From NCBI GenBank assembly GCA_900539655.1, contig UQCR01000107.1, forward strand, positions 1 to 23,085: a stretch of DNA of 23,085 nucleotides, written 5' to 3'. The stretch comes from an uncultured Robinsoniella sp. GTDB lineage: Bacteria > Bacillota > Clostridia > Lachnospirales > Lachnospiraceae. How positions within the stretch are numbered: position 1 is the stretch's first letter; each line of letters starts with the position of its first letter. Positions 1-7,524 of the stretch are shown one piece after another. Both the position numbers and the translations under genes were made by a program. The notes beneath the pieces are model-generated. The model searched no databases. It was not told the DNA's origin and saw only the letters and a program-made list of their open reading frames with translations.

Positions 1-2
1 TC

Positions 3-56
3 GGAAGTATCAGTGAAAGCATTAAACACGAGATAGTTTACTACAAGCTTTATTAA
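3..56 (+). CDS. Possible C-terminal end of an upstream gene (partial)
   Basis: Frame 3 is open from the window edge for 17 codons and ends with TAA at 54-56. The peptide reads GSISESIKHEIVYYKLY. The stop lies 30 nt before the preferred start of the next gene, which is the spacing expected inside an operon. I do not recognise the protein, and 17 codons are too few to exclude chance. The other two forward frames close earlier (stops at 14-16 and 34-36). Confidence 0.3.
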   Translation, partial: GSISESIKHEIVYYKLY

Positions 57-86
57 TGGTTATAGATGCAGGAAAGGGGACAAGCC

Positions 87-404
87 ATGTCTAATAAAAT
101 ACAGAATGATATCGAGGCTAAGATAATCAGGCTGCGTGAGTTGGAAGAAAAACAGAAGCAAAATATTAAAGGAGAAAAGCAAAGAAAAAAAGGAATCCTA
201 GGGATTGGAATCATGTTAATAATTGTTCTACTTATATTTTCAATCATTCAGGTTACTTATATTGCAGGACAATACTATACTTTGAAGCGTCAAATCAATA
301 TTCTGGATGATCAAATCAAACAATTGGCGTCGGATATGCGGCTACAGGAGAGCAGAATAGAAGAAAGGAATATAATTAAGAATGGGGAAAAGAAAGATGA
401 ATAA
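87..404 (+). CDS. Small single-pass membrane protein with flanking coiled coils (FtsL/DivIC-like topology)
   Basis: I chose the ATG at 87 (105 residues) over the in-frame ATG at 66 because the purine-rich ribosome site GGAAAGGGGA (71-80) sits 6 nt before it; from 66 that site would be coding. The protein has a basic, K/E-rich helical N-terminus (about residues 1-36), one strong membrane segment (about 38-62, with the run IGIMLIIVLLIFSII), then an outside helix with heptad-like hydrophobics (YYTLKRQINILDDQIKQL). This is the topology of FtsL/DivIC/FtsB-type septum proteins and of PilN/PilO-like linkers, but no diagnostic motif assigns it to either. Its end overlaps the next gene by 8 nt, so translational coupling is likely. 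It may be a membrane partner of the bactofilin-domain protein or of the pilus alignment complex; that role is inference. Confidence 0.75.
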   Translation: MSNKIQNDIEAKIIRLRELEEKQKQNIKGEKQRKKGILGIGIMLIIVLLIFSIIQVTYIAGQYYTLKRQINILDDQIKQLASDMRLQESRIEERNIIKNGEKKDE

Positions 405-3066
405 AGATAAAATATTTACTTCTGCAAGAAAAATTTTTAAATCTGGAGAGGAACTAAAACAGGAAGAAGTTCTGGATATTGAACAACAGGATATAGCGCA
501 GGAAATCGAGCAGTTAAGAGCCGAAATTAAAGCTTTCTACCTGGAACATCCGGATAAGGATCCTTCTATGCCAGATAAAATATATGTAAAAGATATGAAT
601 GAGCTGGAAGAAAAGATAACAGAGCACATTCCAAAAAAAGTAGTAGAGGATGAAATAATTATAAAAAATATAATTGAACAGGAAGGATCGGGGGGATCAG
701 GTCCTTTGGATTTCAGCAGGATGAAAGAATACGACCTGCCGGATGAATACAGAAGCCAGGTTTTTTCGCCGAATATAGCAGATGATGTAACAAAGGATGA
801 GCGTGATACAGTAGTAGATTACATAGATAGAAAATCAGATACTGATACAGTTAAAGAATTATTTGGTGAAGAATTATCCAAAGATATGCAAAGTATAGAT
901 GGGGAAGAAACTGCTGAAATTGAAGATGCAGAGTTAAATGAAGTTCAGGTTGATCTTAGTTTATTAAAAGAAAGTCTGGATTCAGATTTGCTGCAACAAT
1001 TACAGGAACAACGAAAGGAGAACGAGCAGGAGGCGGAGCTTAAAAATAGAATATTTACTCACCAGGGTTTTGCTAAAGAAGATAACTATATTATAACAGA
1101 AGAAGCCGGTACGAAAAATTCTCACCAGGAAGAGAAATTACAGGAACAGGGAAATGATGATACTAAGAATATGAGCGATTTGTTAAGTAAGCTTTTGTCA
1201 GAAGGAAAATTAGAAGCGGATCTATATAATGAGGAAAATCAGGAAGGAAGTACAGATGAATATATACCGGGACTCAATGTAGAAAATGTAGAGGAAACAA
1301 ATATTGAAGGAGATAATATAGATATTGCCAATTCTGGTGATGAAGAGAGTTTAACAAGTAGAAATGAAGAAGAGACTCGAGAAAATCATGATAGTAATCT
1401 TTCAGATTTATTAAGTGATTTGTTATCCAGTAACCCAAATAACGTCGATAAAGAACAGATGGCGGACGAGGATCCCGACACAGAGGACTATCATAACAGA
1501 GTATTTATATCTTCAGTCAAAGCAGCTAAGCAATTACCTGGCTTAGAAGAACAATCCATTGAGGATAATCAAAAAGAAGATAAGAAAGATGAGTACAAAC
1601 CTGGAGAAAAGGTTATTTTCCAGGAATACGGAGAAGATGATGAGGAAGCTATAGAGATCAATCTTAATAATCTTATCAAAGAAGATTCTGATATAAAGGT
1701 TGATAATCCTGGCATGGTAGAAAATCAACAGGATCATACACCTATTGATAATAATAATCGGTTGGAAGACAACTTAAAATCACATTCAGTTCCGGATAAT
1801 GAGAGTTTGAAAAGTCTTCTGAATTCAGAGAATTTAGAAGAAAATGACTTGGATTTAAGAAAGGAAATAGATGACACTTCAATAGAGCGGCAAGATCAAG
1901 AATCTAATATAAATAATTTAAAGCAGCAAATAAATACAGATGAAGATAGAGTATCGGCTTTAGAGGAGCTGGAAGATGAGTTAAAAGAAGATTTTGATTA
2001 TGACGATAAAACAATCTTAGAATCAGAACAAGAAGAAATTGTAGAACAAGATAAAGTGAAAATTTTGCAAGATAAGAAATCTGCTGAACAGGACAATATA
2101 GAGAATATTCTAAACTCGTTATTAGATGATTCCGATAGTAATATAGAAAAAGATAGTGTTAAAGATGAAAATGACATATTGGCACAAGTTATGGAATCTA
2201 CAGACAATACTGGATTTGTAAAAGATCAGACAGCAGCTATTCCAATAGAAAATAAAGGAATACTGTTAAATGAAACTCCTATCGAAAAGCAGGATAATAT
2301 AGAAAATATACTTGATTCATTATTGCAAGTTACAGGTTCTGATTCAATTGGAATACAGGAGAAAGGATCATTGGCAAATGAAAGTGTGAAACAGTCAGAA
2401 CGGAGGGGTGAAACAATATTTTCAGACAGCCAGAAAATAATACAAAAAAAGAAGGCAGATCCGATTAATTCCGTTTTGCCAGAGGAGAAGAAAAAAGTAG
2501 AAAAAATTACTAGAAGAGAAAATACAAAAAAATCCACTGAAAATAAAAAAATAGCTACAGAATTATTAAAAACCGACCACTCCATTCATGCTGTTAAAGT
2601 TTTGGCAGAAGAAAAAAGGCAAAGTCTGTTTGCCAGACTCTTGCAGAAGCTAAAGGATATGTTCAGGAAAAAACCTAAAATGGAGATCATCAGTCAAGAA
2701 GCGGCCATAGATGAAAGCAATGTATATAAAAGTCAGGAAAAAGAAACATTTATTAATGGATTAATTACAGGTTCAGTAAGCGGAGATAACGTAACACTAA
2801 ATCCGTTGGCAGTTGTTAAGAAAGATGTTATTGCTCAGGGAAAAGTCCTCTGTCTTTCGGGTGCTGCAATCATGGGGAAGGTGAACTGTGAATCCATTAT
2901 TGTGGAAGGGACAGTATTTGGTGAGATTGAAGCGAGAGGAAAGGTAATAATTAAGAATGATGCGCTGGTGTTAGGAAATATTTATTCATCTGATGTACGT
3001 ATAACTCAGGGTGCGATGGTTCAGGGAGACATCTTTTTTAAAAATCCGGAAAGAAAGGGGAAATAG
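397..3066 (+). CDS. Bactofilin-domain protein with a long acidic disordered N-terminal region
   Basis: About 889 residues. The ATG at 397 (MNKDKIF) is preferred: GGGGAAAAG lies just upstream and it overlaps the previous gene's stop. An in-frame ATG at 382 would add five residues. Three parts are visible. Residues ~1-740 are low-complexity, very rich in D, E, N and Q, and probably disordered. They carry four copies of a ten-residue leucine motif (see the repeat entry). A short basic amphipathic stretch follows (nt 2617-2679, RQSLFARLLQKLKDMF then RKKPK). The last ~107 residues (nt 2743-3063) have the short beta-strand ladder of bactofilins (NGLITGSVSGDNV, GKVNCESIIVEGTVFGEI, VLGNIYSSDVRITQGAMVQG). 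Bactofilins polymerise into membrane-associated filaments that scaffold other machines. Its place at the head of the pilus genes suggests it positions the T4P assembly. Such a long acidic extension is atypical, since most bactofilins are about 100-200 residues. Confidence 0.85.
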   Translation: MNKDKIFTSARKIFKSGEELKQEEVLDIEQQDIAQEIEQLRAEIKAFYLEHPDKDPSMPDKIYVKDMNELEEKITEHIPKKVVEDEIIIKNIIEQEGSGGSGPLDFSRMKEYDLPDEYRSQVFSPNIADDVTKDERDTVVDYIDRKSDTDTVKELFGEELSKDMQSIDGEETAEIEDAELNEVQVDLSLLKESLDSDLLQQLQEQRKENEQEAELKNRIFTHQGFAKEDNYIITEEAGTKNSHQEEKLQEQGNDDTKNMSDLLSKLLSEGKLEADLYNEENQEGSTDEYIPGLNVENVEETNIEGDNIDIANSGDEESLTSRNEEETRENHDSNLSDLLSDLLSSNPNNVDKEQMADEDPDTEDYHNRVFISSVKAAKQLPGLEEQSIEDNQKEDKKDEYKPGEKVIFQEYGEDDEEAIEINLNNLIKEDSDIKVDNPGMVENQQDHTPIDNNNRLEDNLKSHSVPDNESLKSLLNSENLEENDLDLRKEIDDTSIERQDQESNINNLKQQINTDEDRVSALEELEDELKEDFDYDDKTILESEQEEIVEQDKVKILQDKKSAEQDNIENILNSLLDDSDSNIEKDSVKDENDILAQVMESTDNTGFVKDQTAAIPIENKGILLNETPIEKQDNIENILDSLLQVTGSDSIGIQEKGSLANESVKQSERRGETIFSDSQKIIQKKKADPINSVLPEEKKKVEKITRRENTKKSTENKKIATELLKTDHSIHAVKVLAEEKRQSLFARLLQKLKDMFRKKPKMEIISQEAAIDESNVYKSQEKETFINGLITGSVSGDNVTLNPLAVVKKDVIAQGKVLCLSGAAIMGKVNCESIIVEGTVFGEIEARGKVIIKNDALVLGNIYSSDVRITQGAMVQGDIFFKNPERKGK
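1168..2328 (+). repeat. Four copies of a ten-residue leucine motif inside the acidic region
   Basis: Four equally spaced ten-residue motifs stand out from the acidic background: NMSDLLSKLL (1168-1197), NLSDLLSDLL (1396-1425), NIENILNSLL (2095-2124) and NIENILDSLL (2296-2325). The shared pattern is N-[MLI]-[SE]-[DN]-[LI]-L-x-x-L-L, with no gaps. Looser relatives include SLKSLLNSENL (from 1804). The pattern would form a short amphipathic helix and resembles a repeated docking motif. The binding partner is not known from the sequence. Confidence 0.7.
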
Positions 3067-3069
3067 TTT

Positions 3070-4296
3070 ATGGCAAAATTTCGATATACAGCTAGAGATG
3101 TAGAAGGAAAAGTTGTAAAGAAATATGTGGAAGCAACGAATTATGCAGATGTTTACGACAATATTGAAAAAAATGGATTGCAGCCAGTCAAAATTATTCA
3201 ACTCGATAAACAGGAAAAACAAACTAAATCGAAAAAGCTTTCTCTGAAAACAGTAACTTTGTTCTGTAAGCAGTTTGGATCCATGCTATCCGCGGGTATT
3301 CCGTTGGTTAAGGCATTTGATATTTTGACAGTGCAGGCTAAACAAACGGGCCAAAGGCAGTTGTACAGAATATATAAGAATATATATCAGAATATTCAAA
3401 AGGGTATGTCTTTGAATGAATGTATGAGAGTTGAGGGGGATGTATTTCCCTCTATGTTAGTTAATATGGTAAAAGCAGGAGAAGCCAGTGGTAATCTTGA
3501 TGTTGTTATTCAAAAATGCGGTGTTTATTTTGAAGCTCAGCATAAGTTAAAGAACAAAATTAAATCAGGTTTATTATATCCTAAAATTTTGCTGGTTTTA
3601 TTAGTTTGCATTGTTGTAGGTTTGTTTACGTTTATTCTTCCTAAATTTTTTGATGTATTCACTCAATTGGATATGGAACTGCCTGCAGTCACACAAGTCG
3701 TTGTATCTATTAGTAATTTTTTTATTTCAAAATGGCTGTATATTGTAATTGTAATTGTAGCTATCTGGTTATTATTTACCATATTAATGACAAATTATCA
3801 ATTTGCTTTTTATATAGACCAAATAAAAACTCAATTACCTGCTATTAAAGTAGCAACTGAAAAAGTAGCGATTGCTAATTTTAGCAGCACCATGGCAGTA
3901 CTTTATGGAAGTGGGGTATCCATGTTGGATTCACTGGAAATAGCATCTTCTATATTATCTAATAGATATTATGAAGATCGGTTTAAGTCTGTGATCAAAG
4001 CAGTAGAATCCGGAAAAATGCTATCCGCGTCTCTGGATAAAGAAAATATATTTGAACCAATGTTTACGTCATTGATGTACGTAGGTGAAGAAGCCGGTAA
4101 TTTGGAGCAAATTTTACAAGATATATCTGAATTTTATATGAGTGAGGCGGAAGAAGCTATTGCAAGAATGGTTACATTAATTGAACCGATAATATTAGTG
4201 GTAATAGGTTTATTACTGCTTGTCGTTGTGGCTGCAGTTATATTACCATCCTTTTCTCTTGCTTCACAGGTTACTGAGATGGCACAAAATAATTAA
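3070..4296 (+). CDS. pilC: Type IV pilus inner-membrane platform protein PilC (T2SSF/GspF family)
   Basis: 408 residues, the usual length for the family. PilC is the polytopic platform on which PilB and PilT act to insert or extract pilin subunits. The N-terminus (MAKFRYTARDVEGK) matches the typical PilC/GspF opening. Two homologous T2SSF domains are recognisable by FCKQFGSMLSAGIPLVKAFD (about residues 65-84) and FSSTMAVLYGSGVSMLDSLE (about 274-293), each followed by an E-A-G/S-G-N-L motif (GEASGNLDVV and GEEAGNLEQI). Hydrophobic segments follow domain one (about 168-195 and 220-241) and end the protein (about 372-393), giving the standard three membrane helices. The gene starts 3 nt after the previous stop, and its ribosome site lies inside the end of that gene. 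Nothing is missing or odd. Confidence 0.96.
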   Translation: MAKFRYTARDVEGKVVKKYVEATNYADVYDNIEKNGLQPVKIIQLDKQEKQTKSKKLSLKTVTLFCKQFGSMLSAGIPLVKAFDILTVQAKQTGQRQLYRIYKNIYQNIQKGMSLNECMRVEGDVFPSMLVNMVKAGEASGNLDVVIQKCGVYFEAQHKLKNKIKSGLLYPKILLVLLVCIVVGLFTFILPKFFDVFTQLDMELPAVTQVVVSISNFFISKWLYIVIVIVAIWLLFTILMTNYQFAFYIDQIKTQLPAIKVATEKVAIANFSSTMAVLYGSGVSMLDSLEIASSILSNRYYEDRFKSVIKAVESGKMLSASLDKENIFEPMFTSLMYVGEEAGNLEQILQDISEFYMSEAEEAIARMVTLIEPIILVVIGLLLLVVVAAVILPSFSLASQVTEMAQNN

Positions 4297-4307
4297 GGAG
4301 GCATTAT

Positions 4308-5372
4308 ATGATCGGAATCGAAATGACAGGCAATAGTATTCATATTGTATCCGGATTTCTAACAGGAAAGGGTGTTAGAATATCAGATGCATTCAGCATA
4401 CCTACTCCATGGGGAGCTCTTAGAAATGGTTATATAAAAAATGCCAAAGGATTGTCTGCAGAATTAAAGGGGGCATTGCTGGATCACAATCTTATTAAGG
4501 AAAAACAGGTTTGTTTTGTTGTAGATGGCACAGCGTTAAAGAGAAAAGAAGTAGAAGTGCCTGTTGAAAAACGGGAAATTATATTACAGATAATGCAACG
4601 GGAAATGGGAGAATTGATTGCCGATGAAGACCATGTTATTGACTACATAGTAAAAGATGTATTTAAAAAAAACAATAAAAGGTATATGAGATGTATATTA
4701 TATGCTATTCCCAAAATTTTTTTGAGAGATTATATGGGGCTTTGTGAAGAAAGCAGTTTAAATTTAAAAAATATAGATACTTTGAACGAATCAATTATAA
4801 AGCAAATAGATAAAAAAGATAAAGGCATTATAAAAGAACAAACTTTCTCAGTGAAAAAGAAAAAAGTGAAAAAAACAAATAAAAAGAAATTGGAGTCAAT
4901 TGACAATTTTGAGAGTGGATCAGAGGTTGAAACAGACGAATATAAACGTGTTAGCATTGAAGGTAAAGTGAAAATATGGATTGGGCTATATTATGAAAAG
5001 ATCAAGATAATGACAAATGGAATTGACGGTGATATTTTTACAAAAACAATCATGTTGGAAGGATTGAATGTGAATCTTGGAGAAGATACAGAATATGAAT
5101 CAGAAATTGAAGCTGAAAAAAACATGATGATTCTTTATATCAAAGAGATTAAACAGTTTATTGCATTTCAGAAAAGTGTTTTGCCGGATCAGCCTGTAGA
5201 AAGTATATATCTGTATGGAGAATTTTCGATGCTTGCTAAAATGTGTGAGCTGACAGAGGCTATGCTGAATCTTCCAACTATTTTTATTAGTATTCCTAAA
5301 GCAGTTAAGGGAATCTCTAATATAGATTATCCTAAGTATGCAGGGGCAATCGGCTGCCTGTTAAGGAGTTGA
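4308..5372 (+). CDS. pilM: PilM-like actin-fold protein of the pilus alignment complex, with divergent nucleotide motifs
   Basis: 354 residues, starting after a strong ribosome site (AAGGAGG) between the PilC stop and the ATG. Position between PilC and PilN/PilO, length, and the opening IGIEMTGNSIHIV (compare GIDIGSSSIKVV in PilM/FtsA-like proteins) support PilM. PilM is the cytoplasmic protein that binds the N-terminus of PilN and links the motor to the PilN/PilO membrane pair. The region VCFVVDGTALKRKEVEVP and the closing KYAGAIGCLLRS also fit PilM. Two features are odd. A lysine-rich, probably disordered insert (KKKKVKKTNKKK, about residues 183-194) splits the protein. The expected acidic phosphate-binding Asp and the glycine-rich second nucleotide motif are changed (GIEMTG, and YLYGEF where VGGGA-like sequence is usual). 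It may therefore bind nucleotide weakly or not at all. Confidence 0.82.
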   Translation: MIGIEMTGNSIHIVSGFLTGKGVRISDAFSIPTPWGALRNGYIKNAKGLSAELKGALLDHNLIKEKQVCFVVDGTALKRKEVEVPVEKREIILQIMQREMGELIADEDHVIDYIVKDVFKKNNKRYMRCILYAIPKIFLRDYMGLCEESSLNLKNIDTLNESIIKQIDKKDKGIIKEQTFSVKKKKVKKTNKKKLESIDNFESGSEVETDEYKRVSIEGKVKIWIGLYYEKIKIMTNGIDGDIFTKTIMLEGLNVNLGEDTEYESEIEAEKNMMILYIKEIKQFIAFQKSVLPDQPVESIYLYGEFSMLAKMCELTEAMLNLPTIFISIPKAVKGISNIDYPKYAGAIGCLLRS

Positions 5373-5376
5373 AATT

Positions 5377-6066
5377 ATGAGAATAAATCGAAGAGACAGG
5401 GATATAAATTTTTATATTAGCTTACATGAAAGTGAAAATCCGGAAAAGTTAAAAGCGCGTCGTTCAAGTAATGCAGTGTTTCTTGTATGTGCATTAATGT
5501 TAGGAAGCGTTATGATTATTTATGCAATGGCATGGAATCAAAACCTACAGGTTGAGCGGCAAATCGCTAGTACTAGAGCTTATATACAGGATGAAAATAA
5601 TTTAAAGCAGTATAATGAGAAACTGGCAATTAAAGCGAAGGCAAAGAAGATAGAAGACTATAATAATGCATCCGCACGATATTTAAAACAGTTAGAAAAC
5701 AGTGCCCGTTTTTCAAATAAGTGGGTTGATTTTTTTACAACAGAAATGGCTAAGACAATTGGCAGCGAAAGCGAAATTATTAATTATGGTTATACTGGTA
5801 ATATACTCTCTTTAAAGTGTAGAACGTATGATGAAAAAAATCCAAAATTGTTTGCCCAGCATTTAAGTGAGATGAAAAAGGAAAACGGCACAATCATGTT
5901 CTCAGATGTAGAATATACAGGTTTTGATTATCAAAAGGGAAACTTTGGTGAAATGACATATAATTTTGACCTAAAGATTACACTTTGGCAGGTAGAAGCG
6001 GCTACCACAGAAGAATCCCAACCTGAAGCAGCAGCAACACCAAATCAATCAGAGTCCGAACAGTAG
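5377..6066 (+). CDS. pilN: PilN-like pilus alignment protein
   Basis: 229 residues. The ribosome site AAGGAG (5363-5368) lies in the last codons of the PilM gene and the ATG follows the PilM stop by 4 nt, so the two are probably coupled. Topology is that of PilN: about 32 cytoplasmic residues, one membrane helix (about 33-54, VFLVCALMLGSVMIIYAMAW), a helical stalk, then an extracytoplasmic alpha/beta domain (about 110-210). The N-terminus DINFYIS occupies the place of the INLLP motif by which PilN docks on PilM, but the sequence is divergent. The last ~20 residues are a loose E/A/Q/P tail. Identification rests on order and topology more than on sequence motifs. Confidence 0.75.
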   Translation: MRINRRDRDINFYISLHESENPEKLKARRSSNAVFLVCALMLGSVMIIYAMAWNQNLQVERQIASTRAYIQDENNLKQYNEKLAIKAKAKKIEDYNNASARYLKQLENSARFSNKWVDFFTTEMAKTIGSESEIINYGYTGNILSLKCRTYDEKNPKLFAQHLSEMKKENGTIMFSDVEYTGFDYQKGNFGEMTYNFDLKITLWQVEAATTEESQPEAAATPNQSESEQ

Positions 6067-6084
6067 AAAAGGGGGTATTAAATA

Positions 6085-6756
6085 ATGAATTTCTCTGTCA
6101 CTGAAAGTCAAAAAAAGCTTATAATGCTTCTTTTTACAATTATGTTCAGCGTCTTGATCATTACCTTGGGGGTACAATCAGTCTACGATAAAATCAAAGT
6201 AAACAAGGAAGAACTGACAACATTAAAAGATCAAGAAGATGGGATTCGTGGAGTTATAGAGGATGTTACAATTGAGTCCAATTATGAAAAATTAAAAAAA
6301 GAAAGTAAAATGACTTTTGAACAGAATTACAAGAGTTTTAAAGCAAATGAAAAAATAGAAGAAATAGTTACCGGATTGGGACTGAAATTGAACTCAATTA
6401 ATATTACACCTTATATTGGTGTGGATTCAGTTACTTATGAACAAAGTATTGTGCAACCTAAAAATAAGAAAGAATATACAGAAATGCAGACAGATATGTC
6501 CGGAGAATTAATTAATCTTTTTCTGGTATCACAAATATCAATTAAGTTGGATGTTAATGATGACCAGTGTTTACAAGTAATTAATGCTATTAATAATATA
6601 CCTCCGGAAGGTCTTGGGGAAAAAAATAAAGAACGGTACTGCCTTCAGATACCTTCTGTTGAATATGAACCCCAGGGAGATGTAGTACGGGAAGTGTCTT
6701 TACAGGTAAATATGTATGGTATGACACCGCCCCCTATTGAGGAGGAAGCACAGTGA
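6085..6756 (+). CDS. pilO: PilO-like pilus alignment protein
   Basis: 223 residues with GGGGGT (6071-6076) as the ribosome site. A short cytoplasmic N-terminus is followed by one membrane helix (about residues 11-31, KLIMLLFTIMFSVLIITLGV), a coiled-coil stalk (about 33-60, DKIKVNKEELTTLKDQEDGI), and an extracytoplasmic alpha/beta domain that begins near EKIEEIVTGLGLKLNSINIT. PilO forms a heterodimer with PilN that spans from the membrane to the pilus base. Its stop overlaps the PilD start by 3 nt (the shared GTGA), a sign of translational coupling. Assignment is by topology and by place in the M-N-O order; primary sequence is poorly conserved in this family. Confidence 0.75.
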   Translation: MNFSVTESQKKLIMLLFTIMFSVLIITLGVQSVYDKIKVNKEELTTLKDQEDGIRGVIEDVTIESNYEKLKKESKMTFEQNYKSFKANEKIEEIVTGLGLKLNSINITPYIGVDSVTYEQSIVQPKNKKEYTEMQTDMSGELINLFLVSQISIKLDVNDDQCLQVINAINNIPPEGLGEKNKERYCLQIPSVEYEPQGDVVREVSLQVNMYGMTPPPIEEEAQ

Positions 6757-7511
6757 TTGATTTAAGTTATATTATTTTATATGCAGTTATTGCGGGAATT
6801 ATAGTCGGTAGTTTCTTGAATGTATGTATATACAGAATACCCAGAGATATTTCTATTAATGGAAATCATGGTAGGTCCATGTGCACGAACTGTAAAAAGA
6901 CATTGAGATGGTTCGATCTGATTCCGGTCATCAGTTATTGTATTTTAGGAGGAAAATGCAGATTTTGTAAAAAGCATATTTCTCTTCGTTATCCGGTCAT
7001 TGAACTTCTAAATGGAGTTCTATGGGGAGTTGCTTCTTATATTTGGGGAAAGAGTTGGAATACAGTTTTATACTGTATTTTCTTTTCTGTTTTAATAATA
7101 GTATGTATGATTGACTGGGATACAATGGAAATTCCTTATCGATTTGAATTTATTATATTCGGACTTGGAGTGGCATCTATATTAATTAATGGGACAGATA
7201 GTATATTAGATCATATCATTGGCATTTTTGCAATCAGTGTGCCTATGATTCTTATAACCTTAATATGTGGGGGATTTGGAGGAGGAGATATTCAGCTAAT
7301 GGCAGTTTCGGGTTTTCTATTGGGATGGAAAGCTAATATCGTTGCAATGATGGTAGCTGTGATTTTTGCAGGGCTCTATGGTATTGTTATTATCATTCAT
7401 AAGAAAAAAAGAAAATTGAAGATACCTTTTGGTCCATTTCTATCTGTAGGTCTTATATTTGCTTCTATCTGGGGAAATAAGATTTTTGAATGGTATATCA
7501 GTCTATATTAA
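6753..7511 (+). CDS. pilD: Prepilin peptidase / N-methyltransferase PilD
   Basis: 252 residues. The start is GTG at 6753 (overlap GTGA with the PilO stop), with GAGGAGG about 7 nt upstream. It cleaves the class III leader of prepilins at G|F and methylates the new N-terminal Phe. Seen in the sequence: membrane segment 1 with GIIVGSFLNVCIYRIP; a cytoplasmic loop with two zinc-type pairs, C44-x2-C47 and C69-x2-C72, as in bifunctional PilD with an N-methyltransferase role; YPVIELLNG; the first catalytic Asp in MIDWDTMEIP (D121); the second in GGFGGGDIQLMA (D179). Several further membrane helices are present. The second motif has Q where many homologues have K (GDxKL), a mild change. Its substrates in this window are the pilin at 10590 and the giant protein at 11427. 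Confidence 0.96.
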   Translation: MIDLSYIILYAVIAGIIVGSFLNVCIYRIPRDISINGNHGRSMCTNCKKTLRWFDLIPVISYCILGGKCRFCKKHISLRYPVIELLNGVLWGVASYIWGKSWNTVLYCIFFSVLIIVCMIDWDTMEIPYRFEFIIFGLGVASILINGTDSILDHIIGIFAISVPMILITLICGGFGGGDIQLMAVSGFLLGWKANIVAMMVAVIFAGLYGIVIIIHKKKRKLKIPFGPFLSVGLIFASIWGNKIFEWYISLY

Positions 7512-7524
7512 AGGAGTTAAATTT

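Noticed and set aside
2226..2585. Reverse-strand open frames within the bactofilin-domain gene and other genes (for example 2226-2585, 8223-8561, 16494-16991)
   Set aside because: They have no ribosome sites or recognisable domains, are antisense to clear genes, and their composition is that of reverse-read coding DNA.
7459..7524. Extended N-terminus for PilB from the ATG at 7459
   Set aside because: It lies inside pilD and has no ribosome site; AAGGAG directly precedes the ATG at 7525, which gives the normal PilB start.
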